From CAG-488 sp051881315 (GTDB taxonomy: Bacteria > Bacillota > Clostridia > Oscillospirales > Acutalibacteraceae), in the NCBI GenBank assembly GCA_051881315.1, contig JBJEPQ010000036.1, positions 1 to 64,000 of the forward strand: a DNA stretch of 64,000 nucleotides. The letters run 5' to 3'. Below are positions 1 through 7,740 of this stretch, piece by piece (within the stretch, counting starts at the first letter, position 1; each line of letters begins with the position of its first letter). Made by a program: the position numbers and the translations under genes. The notes under the pieces are model-generated. The model was not told the origin of the DNA. It worked only from the letters and a program-made list of their open reading frames with translations, and did no database searches.

Positions 1-117
1 CATACGCCTTCGCCGAGAGAAAAAGCCTTCTTCATCCAAAATCTCTCGTTCAGAATGATTTGGAATAATTCCGTAGTTTACGAACGGATCTTTTGGGCGA
101 ATAAGACTTTTTTATAA
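1..117 (+). CDS. C-terminal end of an unidentified protein (partial)
   Basis: The first 117 bases are an open frame that runs in from beyond the window edge and ends at a TAA at 115-117. It would encode about 38 residues with several aromatic residues (two Trp, several Phe), which looks protein-like. No family can be recognised from so short a tail. It sits 26 bases upstream of the phosphatidyltransferase on the same strand. It could also be non-coding leader. Confidence 0.3.
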   Translation, partial: HTPSPREKAFFIQNLSFRMIWNNSVVYERIFWANKTFL

Positions 118-143
118 TATCACGCTCAGAAAGAATAAAACTT

Positions 144-641
144 ATGAGAAAAAATACTGCAAATATAATTACAGGCTTTCGGATAGTGTTCAGCATTGTT
201 ATGCTGTTCTTTCCTGTGTTTTCTCCTTTGTTCTTCGTTTTCTATCTGCTTGCCGGATTTACCGATATGATTGACGGTACAATAGCGAGAAAAACAAATA
301 CGGCGAGCGAATTCGGAGCGAAGCTTGACACTTTTGCAGACCTTTTATTTGTTGTTGCCTGTGCAATAAAAATCTTACCGTCTTTGCAAATACCCGTGTG
401 GCTATGGATTTGGATCGGTTTGATCGCTTTGATAAAGCTAATCAATATATTATACGGTTTTATATTTCAAAAAAAGTTTGTGTCCGCACACACCGCAACG
501 AACAGGCTTACGGGAATACTTTTGTTCCTGTTGCCGCTCACCTTGACAGCGGTCAGAATTGAATATACCGCACCGATTGTCTGTGCGGTTGCCATTGCTG
601 CCGCTGTTCAGGAAGGATACTGTCTGAGGAAAAATAAATAA
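144..641 (+). CDS. CDP-alcohol phosphatidyltransferase family membrane enzyme
   Basis: 165-residue integral membrane enzyme of the family that moves a phosphatidyl group from a CDP-alcohol to a polar alcohol in phospholipid synthesis. The full signature is present at about residues 41-66: DMIDG, then AR, G, D and D with canonical spacing (D-x2-D-G-x2-A-R-x8-G-x3-D-x3-D), so both metal-binding pairs are intact. Several hydrophobic segments surround it. The length is shorter than typical PgsA (about 180-200 residues), so the alcohol substrate (glycerol phosphate, inositol phosphate or other) cannot be assigned. Upstream Shine-Dalgarno is weak (AGAAAGAA). A hairpin terminator follows and is shared with the convergent peptidase gene. 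Confidence 0.85.
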   Translation: MRKNTANIITGFRIVFSIVMLFFPVFSPLFFVFYLLAGFTDMIDGTIARKTNTASEFGAKLDTFADLLFVVACAIKILPSLQIPVWLWIWIGLIALIKLINILYGFIFQKKFVSAHTATNRLTGILLFLLPLTLTAVRIEYTAPIVCAVAIAAAVQEGYCLRKNK

Positions 642-676
642 ATCTCATATCATATGTTTTAATTTTTTAACAGCAG

Positions 677-711
677 AAAACTCCGCTTCTTTTTCAGAGA
701 AACGGAGTTTT
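677..711. terminator. bidirectional hairpin terminator between convergent genes
   Basis: Perfect inverted repeat AAAACTCCG (677-685) / CGGAGTTTT (703-711) with A-rich and T-rich outer ends, lying between the stop of the phosphatidyltransferase and the stop of the M28 peptidase. The A/T symmetry lets it work on either strand. Confidence 0.75.
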
Positions 712-725
712 GCTAATTGTATTTT

Positions 726-1961
726 TTACTGCTTTGCGCCCTCGTCAAACTTTTCGAGAACCTTTACGGTTGCGGCGAAGCAATCCGCAAGACCTTTAAC
801 GTCCATATTGTCGTATGTATCACGTCTTGTGTGATAATAGGACTCAAGCTTGTGGTTAAGTCCCGTGATACCTGCGGCACGCATACCTGCCTGAGCAAAG
901 GCAGATGTGTCCGTCGATCCGCCGAGAGGGGGAACCATGCCCTTTTTACACTGAATGTTAAGCTCGTTTGCGCTTTCCATAAAGAGGTCGCCAACATCCT
1001 TGTCAGCCTTAACCGTTCCGTTGAGGTCACGGTAGTTGACCATGAGGAATTTCGGATCGTGAATGGTGTCATAGGAGTAGATGAAGGTCGGCACATCGTT
1101 GAACTCGTCCTTGTGAGCCTCGCACCATGCCTTTGCGCCTCTGAGACCTGCCTCCTCGGAGCCTGTGAGAACAACACCGATTTCGGTGTTTTCAAACTCG
1201 ATGCCCTCGTCCTTGAGAGCCTTGAGGAGGGCAATACCCATATAGCATCCGCTGAGGTTGTCGTTTGCGCCGTCAACAACGATTTTGTAGTTTACCATGA
1301 AATACAGGCCGATGAGGAAGGGAACGAAGATAAGTCCCCAAAGTCCTGCCTTGCCGAGAGGTGTGGAGATGTCAGCACCGCCCATTCCGTTCTGTGCCAT
1401 CTGAACGACGGAGAGAATGAGGTAGTAAAATGCGCCGAGGAAACCGATAATTGCGTGTCCCTCAAAGCCAACTCCGCCAAGAGCGTAGTTGACAGGCCAT
1501 TCCCAAGCGGCGTCGGGATGTCCGTTGAAGATAATTCTTCTCTTTGTCTCACCCGTGCATTTCTTGATTGCGGTTACGTTGTGACCTGTCTTTTCGGGAA
1601 AAACCTTGTCGATGGTCTTGAAATAGAGACCGAACTGGAGGACTACAAGTACAAGTCCTGCGACGATGAGGATTACCGATACGATGGGAGCGATGAAATA
1701 AAAAACGATAGCCGCAAGAACAAAGCTGAGAGTGAAGTAAAGCCAGCCGTAGAACGAGCCGGGATTTTCCTTAAAGGCCTCAACATCAGCTCTTTCACAG
1801 CCGCAGTCCTCCTTGAGAACCTTTGCCATGTATTCGCAGGCTTTCTTTTCTCCCTCGGAGCCGGGTGCTCTCTTTTCGATGTTTTTGCAAATATAGGTGA
1901 TTTCGTCAACCATATATTTAGCCGAATCGAGCTTTTTGTCTATGATTTTTCCTAAATTCAT
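726..1961 (-). CDS. M28-family zinc peptidase with inserted membrane segments
   Basis: 411-residue aminopeptidase-like protein. Metal-ligand motifs of the M28 family appear in order: GHPDAA (first His-x-Asp), DGANDN (bridging Asp), GSEEAG (catalytic and ligand Glu), YDTIHD (ligand Asp) and YYHTRRDT near the C-terminus (final His). Unlike soluble family members it carries two hydrophobic segments at about residues 72-110 before the first ligand and two more at about 165-225 between the first and second ligands, so the catalytic domain is tied to the membrane. Start ATG is preceded by AAGGAG. It probably hydrolyses peptides near the membrane; no specific substrate can be inferred. It has its own promoter and is transcribed alone. 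Confidence 0.85.
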   Translation of the reverse strand: MNLGKIIDKKLDSAKYMVDEITYICKNIEKRAPGSEGEKKACEYMAKVLKEDCGCERADVEAFKENPGSFYGWLYFTLSFVLAAIVFYFIAPIVSVILIVAGLVLVVLQFGLYFKTIDKVFPEKTGHNVTAIKKCTGETKRRIIFNGHPDAAWEWPVNYALGGVGFEGHAIIGFLGAFYYLILSVVQMAQNGMGGADISTPLGKAGLWGLIFVPFLIGLYFMVNYKIVVDGANDNLSGCYMGIALLKALKDEGIEFENTEIGVVLTGSEEAGLRGAKAWCEAHKDEFNDVPTFIYSYDTIHDPKFLMVNYRDLNGTVKADKDVGDLFMESANELNIQCKKGMVPPLGGSTDTSAFAQAGMRAAGITGLNHKLESYYHTRRDTYDNMDVKGLADCFAATVKVLEKFDEGAKQ

Positions 1962-1994
1962 AAACTAACATCTCCTTTACTAAAATATGTGTAT

Positions 1995-2023
1995 ATATTA
2001 CCAATTTACTATATATAAGTCAA
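1995..2023 (-). promoter_or_regulatory. sigma-A type promoter for the M28 peptidase
   Basis: On the minus strand TTGACT (2023-2018), a 17-base spacer, then TAATAT (2000-1995), 34 bases upstream of the peptidase start. Confidence 0.65.
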
Positions 2024-2123
2024 TTATTTTAAGTTAATTTCATATAATCTTACACTTAATATTTCTATTGTACGAATAAACTTTAAATTTTTAATAATTT
2101 CTGTTTAGAGTGCAAAAAAAGCA

Positions 2124-2152
2124 TTGACGAAAAGGGGGCGGATTGGTATAAT
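2124..2152 (+). promoter_or_regulatory. sigma-A type promoter for the lipid kinase gene
   Basis: TTGACG (2124-2129), 17-base spacer, TATAAT (2147-2152). The start codon of the kinase follows 54 bases later. The rest of the 245-base gap between the two divergent genes is AT-rich with nothing else recognisable. Confidence 0.75.
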
Positions 2153-2206
2153 TATTGTGTTCTGAGCAATCGTTTTCCGATAGGAACAGAAAGGAAGTGT
2201 TGCCCT

Positions 2207-3136
2207 TTGGAGAGTAAGAAGGCTCTTCTGATAGTCAATCCGTGCGCCGGACGCAACAACAAACGGCTTGCTCCGCTTGAGATTGTCAAGAAGTTTTCTC
2301 CGCCCGAGTGGATAACGGATTTAAGGACTACTCGCTGTCAGGGTGACGCTACAACGATCGTTAAGGAAGTCGGATCGGATTATGACCTGATCCTCTGCTG
2401 CGGCGGAGACGGCACGCTGAATGAAGTTATTAACGGTCTTATGACGCTCGACAGGAAAATTCCTGTCGGTTACCTGCCGTCCGGATCAACAAACGACCTT
2501 GCCTCAACTCTCGGAATCCCGAAAGAATTGGGAGCTTCTGCCGATCTTATCCAAAGCGGGAAAAAGAATTTCTATGACATCGGCAAGTTTAACGACAGGT
2601 ATTTTACCTATATCGCTTCATTCGGTGTGGCGACCGACCTTTCATATAATACTCCGCAGAAGATGAAAAATATGTTCGGACATGCGGCATATATGATAAA
2701 CGGTTTCGTTATCCGTCTTATACCGATGCTGTTGAACTTCAAACCAGTTCATATGAAGATTGAATATGACGACGGAGTGGTCGAGGACGATTTTTATTTT
2801 GGCTCGATCTCGAACACCACATCGGTCGGCGGTCTTTTTAAGCTCAAGGATATTAAGCTCAACGACGGCTATCTTGAGCTGTTTATGGTCAAGGGACTCA
2901 AGCGAAATACCGATGCCTTAAAGATGCTGAAAAAAGCGATCAAGCAGGACTATGACGGCGTTCAAATGATGATTGTCAAGACGAAAAAGGTCAAAATAAC
3001 CTGCGAGCACGATGTCCCGTGGACTCTTGACGGAGAGTTCGGCGGCGTACAGAGAAACTGTGATATTGAGATCGTTCACAATGCCTTTGAAATTTATTCC
3101 GACAACGATAAGCTGTTCTGCAAAAATGAAGAATAA
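2207..3136 (+). CDS. diacylglycerol/lipid kinase family protein (YegS/DagK type)
   Basis: 309-residue soluble kinase of the DAGK catalytic family, which phosphorylates diacylglycerol or related lipids with ATP, recycling diacylglycerol released during lipid-anchored polymer synthesis. Seen: N-terminal NPCAGR, nucleotide-binding CGGDGTLNEVING at about residues 65-78, GSTNDLA at about 92-98 and the late LDGE motif (PWTLDGEFGG). Length and motif order fit the family. The start is TTG; AAGGAAG ends nine bases upstream and no in-frame ATG fits better. Single-gene unit with its own promoter and a strong terminator. Confidence 0.88.
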   Translation: MESKKALLIVNPCAGRNNKRLAPLEIVKKFSPPEWITDLRTTRCQGDATTIVKEVGSDYDLILCCGGDGTLNEVINGLMTLDRKIPVGYLPSGSTNDLASTLGIPKELGASADLIQSGKKNFYDIGKFNDRYFTYIASFGVATDLSYNTPQKMKNMFGHAAYMINGFVIRLIPMLLNFKPVHMKIEYDDGVVEDDFYFGSISNTTSVGGLFKLKDIKLNDGYLELFMVKGLKRNTDALKMLKKAIKQDYDGVQMMIVKTKKVKITCEHDVPWTLDGEFGGVQRNCDIEIVHNAFEIYSDNDKLFCKNEE

Positions 3137-3150
3137 AATATAATGTTAAT

Positions 3151-3195
3151 AAAAAACTGCAAGCAAATCCATAAAGGATAGGCTTGCAGTTTTTT
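3151..3195 (+). terminator. intrinsic terminator after the lipid kinase
   Basis: 14-base inverted repeat, AAAAAACTGCAAGC (3151-3164) and its complement (3182-3195), ending in a T run, 14 bases after the stop. Confidence 0.85.
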
Positions 3196-3204
3196 GATAT
3201 CAGT

Positions 3205-3240
3205 TGTCGGATAATATTACCTTTACACAAGGAGCCGAAA
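3205..3240 (-). repeat. partial REP-like palindrome, GGCTCC family
   Basis: Read on the minus strand this is a shortened copy of the GGCTCC..TTGTGTAAAGG unit found whole at 3578-3633; the shared part also includes the outer TTATCCG. Confidence 0.5.
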
Positions 3241-3430
3241 AGTTTGATGAAACTTTGTAAGGCTTCCCCTTGAGGGGAAGCTCCGCCGCAGGCGGTGATG
3301 AGGTGTAAAAAGCATAAAATCAAGTCAAAATTAAATTATATCAAACCTGCTCCACCTCATCCGTCACGTCCTACGTCCGTGCCACCTTCCCCTCAAGGGG
3401 AAGGCTTGTAAGGGTTTCATCAAACTTTGA
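3237..3430. repeat. large inverted repeat made of two REP-like units
   Basis: Left arm 3237-3307 and right arm 3353-3430 are imperfect inverted copies of each other. Each holds AAAGTTTGATGAAAC at its outer end, then the internal hairpin CTTCCCCTTGAGGGGAAG, then a GC-rich hairpin (left: CCGCCGCAGGCGG at 3283-3295) and GATGAGGTG at the inner end. The centre of about 45 bases is AT-rich. There is no coding potential. It resembles a miniature inverted-repeat element or REP doublet (REPIN-like). Confidence 0.7.
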
Positions 3431-3439
3431 AAAAATACC

Positions 3440-3474
3440 GTCTAAAATCTAACATCTAATGTCTAACGTCTATC
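3440..3474 (+). repeat. heptad array, five RTCTAAN units
   Basis: Five consecutive 7-base units: GTCTAAA, ATCTAAC, ATCTAAT, GTCTAAC, GTCTATC. Strict 7-base phasing without gaps. Confidence 0.75.
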
Positions 3475-3509
3475 TTGGGGAAGCTCCGCCGCAGGCGGTG
3501 ATGAGGTAG
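3474..3509 (+). repeat. half REP-like unit (GGGGAAGCTCCGCCG..GATGAGGT)
   Basis: Truncated copy of the unit at 3256-3305. It keeps the GC-rich hairpin and GATGAGGT end but lacks the CTTCCCC left half. The truncation point coincides with the end of the preceding heptad array. Confidence 0.6.
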
Positions 3510-3520
3510 AAAACAGAGAC

Positions 3521-3548
3521 TTTAGATATTAGACCTTAGACTTCAGAC
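3521..3548 (-). repeat. heptad array, four units in inverted orientation
   Basis: TTTAGAT, ATTAGAC, CTTAGAC, TTCAGAC on the plus strand, which is RTCTAAN read on the minus strand. With 3440-3474 it brackets the half REP unit as an inverted pair. Confidence 0.65.
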
Positions 3549-3577
3549 GTTTAAGTTTCAAATTTCGATGAAATTAT

Positions 3578-3633
3578 CCGGCTCCTTTGTGTAAAGGGAG
3601 CTGGCGCGACCGCAGGTCGTGACTGAGGGATTG
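3578..3633 (+). repeat. REP-like palindromic unit, GGCTCC family
   Basis: GGCTCCTTTGTGTAAAGGGAGC forms one hairpin and GCGACCGCAGGTCGTG a second, followed by ACTGAGGGATTG. Related copies occur at 26575-26617 and 55613-55648. Confidence 0.65.
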
Positions 3634-3690
3634 AAAAAAACTTATGTTATAACTTATCTTTTATGGCTTATATAAGCTATAAATTTCCTC

Positions 3691-3806
3691 GTCTAAAATC
3701 TAACATCTAAAGTCTAACGTCTAATTGTACACCTCATCCGTCACTTCCTTCGTCCGTGCCACCTTCCCCAAATTAGACATTAGATTTTAGATATTAGACA
3801 TTAGAC
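3691..3806. repeat. REP-like unit flanked by inverted heptad arrays
   Basis: Left array 3691-3725 has five RTCTAAN units. Centre 3730-3770 is a minus-strand REP copy (CACCTCATCCGTCAC..CACCTTCCCC). Right array 3772-3806 has five units in the opposite orientation. The two arrays match as 36-base inverted repeats with a few substitutions. The remaining bases to 3936 show no gene. Confidence 0.75.
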
Positions 3807-3936
3807 GATAAAGTTAAAAAGTTTGCATAAACCATATAAGCTTCATTGGATTGACAATCTAATGAGGCGAAAAATCTTGCAGTAACTATGCGAGGCGGCG
3901 AAGCCGTGACGAAGGGGATAAAAACAAAAATCCGAT

Positions 3937-6240
3937 TTATTCGCTGATTGTGAATTTACCGCTTTGAATTTCAATTTCGTTTTTGCCGCTTGAGAATTTT
4001 GCACCGTGGCGAAGTCTGATCTTTCCGTTCACACCGACGGGGACATTCACTTCAAGCTCGATCTTGCCGTCCTTGCGTTCCCATCTGACGGTTATCTTGC
4101 CGGCAGGGGCGGTGTACCAACCCTCTGCATAGCTCAGAGAGCCGACAAAGGCAGGGGAGATCAGAATGTTGTTTGCGTCCGTAACATCGGGATTGGGAAT
4201 AATACCTGCAAGGTTTTTGATGAACCAAGCCGAGATATCGCCGAAGAAGTGATGATTGTGCGAAAAGCCGTTCGGCGGATTGTGTGTAATTATTTCAAAG
4301 AGCGAGTTTGCGTCATACTCGGTTATCCAGCTTGCAAAGGACGGATAATCGGGTTTTGCGATCATATGCAGAGCAAGCTCCTCGTATCCGAACTCAGAGA
4401 GAACATGGAACATTGTCCTTGAACCGATGATGCCTACGGTCATATTGTCGTTCGCTTTATGAATAAGGTCGAGCAGGTGAGAGAACGCCTTTTCCTTTTC
4501 CCCGTCATTGAATACGCCGAAGTATATTGCCGCCGCCTGAGTAGTCTGATGATCGCCGTAAACGACCAGCTTCTCATTGACAAGATGCTTGCGGAAGCTC
4601 TCACGAAGATTATCGTGAAGCTTCTGTGCAAATTCGGCACGAAGCGGCATATCACAAACCTTGAAAATGTCAGCCGCCTTTTGACAGATACCCATTGAAA
4701 CAAGGGTGTCTGTCACCTCAAGAGGGCAGGGCTTAACGTTGTCAACAGGCAGCCAGTCGCCGAGACCGATATGGATAAGACCTTTTTCGTCAAGCTGAGT
4801 TGAAAGATATGAAACGTAGCGGAAAATTGCCGTTGCGTTTTCGAAAAGCACCTCTTTGTCGCCTCTGTACTGCCACAGCCTGTACGGAAGCTCTGTGAGA
4901 ACAGCGTCCCACGCAGGACCGTTGCCCCATTCAAAGCCCCAGCCCGATGTCGGAACAATTCCGGGTAGAGCACCTCTGTCGTCCTGAGCTTTCCTGACGC
5001 TGTAAAGCCATTCCCGAAGCGTCTTTTCACAGTCAAGGTTCATCATAAACTGCTCTGCGGAAAGATGAGCGTCGCCCGTCCAGCCGTTTTTCTCACGGTG
5101 AGGACAGTCAGTCGGGAAGTAGAACATATTTGCAAGGTCGCTTCTGACGGTTGCGTCCTGGAGCTTGTTGACAAGCTCGTCTGAGCAGGTGAAGCCGCCG
5201 ACGGGGTGAAGCTCGGCGTGCATTACAACATAGGTCAGAAGCTCATCGGTCGCCTGATCCTCGTCAATACCTGTGACGAAGCAATAGCGGAAACCGTGGT
5301 AGCAGAACATCGGCTCCCATATTTCCTCGCCCTCGCCCTTGCAGATATAGACCTGACACTGCGTCATTCCGACAGGCTGAAATTCGCCTATATTGAACAT
5401 ATCAAGTCCGCCGTCAAATATACTTTCGCCGCAGGTCATAACAATTTTCTGTCCTCTGCGTCCCTTGATTTTCAGTCGGACGATACCCGATATGTTCTCG
5501 CCGAAATCATATATATAGCCGTCGTTGGAATATTCCTCCTCTGGAAGCTTGACCTTGGGCAGGTTTTCTCTCGGGTGGGGATAGTGGGAGATGTGCCCCT
5601 TGTAAAAGCTGACGGGTTTCAGCTCGCGGATCTTTTTGATAAGAGCGTGGTTGCCCTCTCTGCACTCGCCCGACGGAGCGGCGGCGGAGATTGCGTTACC
5701 CCATTCGCTGTCGTCGAATTCGGGCAAATTCCAGCCCTCAATCTCGTTTCTTGCGTCGTAGCGTTCGCCGCAGCGGTGATCGTCGAAATATGTCGGTGAA
5801 GCATGAACCTTGAAGCTCTCGTCTGCCTCAAAGCAAAGCTGCCTGCTGTCTCCCGAACATTCAAAGCAGAGCGCAAGCTTGGGTGCGCTTCTGAAGCGTG
5901 CAAGCTGAAAATCCCAGACCGCACCGCCGAGATTGTTCTGCATACCGTTGCCGAGCGCAAAGGCAATTACGTTTTTACCTTTTTTCAGCTTGTCCGTAAG
6001 ATCGTAGCGGTCGTAGTACAAAAGGTCGTTCGGGTTTGAAATATAGGGAGCAAGACAGCCCCTTGTCAGATGTTCGCCGTTGAGCCAGAACTCATAGAAG
6101 CCGAGACCGCAGACGAGCATCTCCGCTTTTTCGGGAACGAAGTCAAGCTCAAAGCTTTTCCTGAGATATGGGACGGCAACAAAGTCGGTGTAGGTTGAAT
6201 AATTTTCGGTTGCCGAAATAAAATTTGTACTGTATTTCAT
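3937..6240 (-). CDS. alpha-L-rhamnosidase, glycoside hydrolase family 78
   Basis: About 767-residue enzyme that removes terminal L-rhamnose from plant or microbial glycans. Recognised by the N-terminal beta-sandwich region, the YDFGENISGIVRLK segment, HGFRY, and the family signature at about residues 375-390 (DCPHREKNGWTGD), whose acidic residues are functionally important in GH78; an (alpha/alpha)6 barrel follows. No signal peptide is seen, so action in the cytoplasm on imported oligosaccharides is inferred. The ATG at 6240 is preferred over an in-frame TTG at 6255 because GAGAGG lies eight bases before the ATG. A 13-bp hairpin with a T run ends just upstream, a possible control point. RhaD at 18.6 kb could use the released sugar. 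Confidence 0.88.
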   Translation of the reverse strand: MKYSTNFISATENYSTYTDFVAVPYLRKSFELDFVPEKAEMLVCGLGFYEFWLNGEHLTRGCLAPYISNPNDLLYYDRYDLTDKLKKGKNVIAFALGNGMQNNLGGAVWDFQLARFRSAPKLALCFECSGDSRQLCFEADESFKVHASPTYFDDHRCGERYDARNEIEGWNLPEFDDSEWGNAISAAAPSGECREGNHALIKKIRELKPVSFYKGHISHYPHPRENLPKVKLPEEEYSNDGYIYDFGENISGIVRLKIKGRRGQKIVMTCGESIFDGGLDMFNIGEFQPVGMTQCQVYICKGEGEEIWEPMFCYHGFRYCFVTGIDEDQATDELLTYVVMHAELHPVGGFTCSDELVNKLQDATVRSDLANMFYFPTDCPHREKNGWTGDAHLSAEQFMMNLDCEKTLREWLYSVRKAQDDRGALPGIVPTSGWGFEWGNGPAWDAVLTELPYRLWQYRGDKEVLFENATAIFRYVSYLSTQLDEKGLIHIGLGDWLPVDNVKPCPLEVTDTLVSMGICQKAADIFKVCDMPLRAEFAQKLHDNLRESFRKHLVNEKLVVYGDHQTTQAAAIYFGVFNDGEKEKAFSHLLDLIHKANDNMTVGIIGSRTMFHVLSEFGYEELALHMIAKPDYPSFASWITEYDANSLFEIITHNPPNGFSHNHHFFGDISAWFIKNLAGIIPNPDVTDANNILISPAFVGSLSYAEGWYTAPAGKITVRWERKDGKIELEVNVPVGVNGKIRLRHGAKFSSGKNEIEIQSGKFTISE

Positions 6241-6255
6241 AGGAAAACCTCTCAA

Positions 6256-6313
6256 AAACCGTCGGGAAAGGATGAACTGAACATTTATTCAAAATTCAAG
6301 CCTTTCCCGACGG
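6256..6313 (-). terminator. 13-bp hairpin with T run in front of the rhamnosidase gene
   Basis: CCGTCGGGAAAGG (6259-6271) is perfectly complementary to 6301-6313, with a 29-base loop. On the minus strand the stem is followed by TTTTT and then directly by the ribosome binding site of the GH78 gene. It may terminate the upstream membrane-protein transcript or act as an attenuator for the rhamnosidase. Confidence 0.7.
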
Positions 6314-6319
6314 GATAAT

Positions 6320-7060
6320 TTATGATTTTTTTAATTCTTCTTTTTCGATACAATCAACGCATTTGACTGTGTTATCCTGTTCATTCATTATTCCCGTATG
6401 ATTAACAATCAGCATAGGGATCATAGTCAGCGTGAGAACAACGATTTCTGCCGTTCCTCCGAGCCTGACCTTCAGGTATATCGCAGCGAAGCATATCCAA
6501 ATAAAGAAAACTATCGTAAGATTGAAAAATTTTCTGCTTGTCTTAGCTTTGTAAACGAGGAAGTAAACAACGGCCACAGCTATGCATATACCGAAAAGAA
6601 CTGAGAAAGCAGAATGTAAACTTTTCTTTGACAGGAAAAAGTTTATCAAATTTGTTTGGGTTGCCAACGTCTGATCGGCATAGTCGCTCGTATAGGACGG
6701 AGCCGTATATGTTTCGTAGTTAAGAATCAAAGTGAATCTCTTCAGCTTTTCATTTTTACACATTACAACGGCAAACATAGCGAAAAGACTGATGATTGAC
6801 AATGCTCTTGGGAACTTTCGTTCGACATTGAACTTTTCAAGCGAATAGTTCAAATTCAAAACGACCGAAGCGGCGATGAGCATACCCCAGATAATAAACG
6901 CAATCCAATGGTCTCTGCCGACATTGCTTGCGGTCGAAGCCCTCGCACCGTAAAGGGGATTTGGTTCAAGAAGCCTGTCGTACAGCCATATGTATATCAG
7001 TGTGATTATGCCGATAATCAAAGATGCGTATTTCAGCGCTTGGTTTTCCTTTTTTATCAT
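6320..7060 (-). CDS. multi-pass membrane protein of unknown function
   Basis: About 246 residues with roughly six hydrophobic segments (near residues 12-28, 53-70, 85-102, 155-175, 183-200, 206-222) and a short cytoplasm-like tail containing CVDC and a Glu/Lys-rich end. No family is recognised and no catalytic motif is seen. ATG at 7060 is preferred over TTG at 7063 because AGAGG lies seven bases before it. The hairpin at 6259-6313 follows its stop. Codon use is more AT-rich than in the neighbouring glycosidase genes. Position between HAD phosphatase and rhamnosidase genes suggests, but does not show, a role linked to glycan use. Confidence 0.65.
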   Translation of the reverse strand: MIKKENQALKYASLIIGIITLIYIWLYDRLLEPNPLYGARASTASNVGRDHWIAFIIWGMLIAASVVLNLNYSLEKFNVERKFPRALSIISLFAMFAVVMCKNEKLKRFTLILNYETYTAPSYTSDYADQTLATQTNLINFFLSKKSLHSAFSVLFGICIAVAVVYFLVYKAKTSRKFFNLTIVFFIWICFAAIYLKVRLGGTAEIVVLTLTMIPMLIVNHTGIMNEQDNTVKCVDCIEKEELKKS

Positions 7061-7092
7061 CAATTCACCTCTTTCCTATTATATTTAACTTT

Positions 7093-7121
7093 AGTTTATC
7101 ATGGTTTTTCCGTATTTTCAA
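7093..7121 (-). promoter_or_regulatory. candidate promoter for the membrane protein gene
   Basis: Minus strand TTGAAA (7121-7116), 17-base spacer, TAAACT (7098-7093), 32 bases before the ATG. Confidence 0.5.
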
Positions 7122-7170
7122 GGCTTGTGTTAAAATAAGACAAAAAGTTAACAAAAAAAGCAAATATTGT

Positions 7171-7740
7171 CTAAATTTCGGAAAGATTGCCGTCAGTAAC
7201 ATGGTATTTTTTGCGATTTGATAGGTTAAGAATGGGACAATCTGACACAAGATTGTCGGTATAAACGTCCCGAAATTCGTATTCGGACGCCTCTTTAGCC
7301 AGTCTTTTTACCTTTTCTTCGCCCTTGCAGTTCTCACCGCTGATAAAACCTGTTTTCGGATCCATTTCGGTTGCGACAACAAGCGTCACTCCGAGACGGT
7401 CACAGACCGGCTTAATCTGAAAGACAGGGGATGCGGAGCAGATCACCGACGGGACATCGTGCCCGTCAGGTCTGAACCATTTGTTTATCCTGCCGATATT
7501 CTTGTCCCAGAAGAGCTCGGCTTCCTTTTCTGCGTCGATTGACGGTAGATAGGAATAGAAAAGCTCCTTGGATTTCTTCTTTGAAATGCTGTGAAAAACG
7601 TAATGACCGAGCAGACCTTTGAGCTGTTTCGGTATATATTTAATGATACGCGGATGACGTTTTAAGCAGAACAGCCAGAACTCGCTGCCCGATTCGCCGT
7701 TAAAAACGGTTTTATCAAAATCATAAAGATCGGCGATCAT
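7171..7740 (-). CDS. HAD-superfamily (subfamily IB) phosphatase
   Basis: 189-residue haloacid dehalogenase-type phosphatase. Motif I DFDKT is at residues 7-11 (Asp nucleophile and acid/base Asp), motif II is CSASP at about 101-105, and motif III/IV is the late Lys region plus YTDNLVSD. The cap is inserted between motifs I and II, as in the phosphoserine phosphatase-like IB group. Substrate unknown. Its ATG overlaps the TGA of the fucosidase gene by four bases (ATGA), so the two are translationally coupled, which suggests a role in the same sugar pathway. Confidence 0.8.
   Translation of the reverse strand: MIADLYDFDKTVFNGESGSEFWLFCLKRHPRIIKYIPKQLKGLLGHYVFHSISKKKSKELFYSYLPSIDAEKEAELFWDKNIGRINKWFRPDGHDVPSVICSASPVFQIKPVCDRLGVTLVVATEMDPKTGFISGENCKGEEKVKRLAKEASEYEFRDVYTDNLVSDCPILNLSNRKKYHVTDGNLSEI

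Noticed and set aside
717..1955. 412-residue open frame on the plus strand
   Set aside because: It lies exactly antisense to the M28 peptidase, whose metal motifs, promoter and ribosome binding site are clear; the plus-strand frame shows no family features.
3440..3806. CRISPR array or tandem operator for a nearby gene
   Set aside because: Units are 7 bases without spacers, occur at three unrelated loci, and are linked to REP elements rather than to one promoter.
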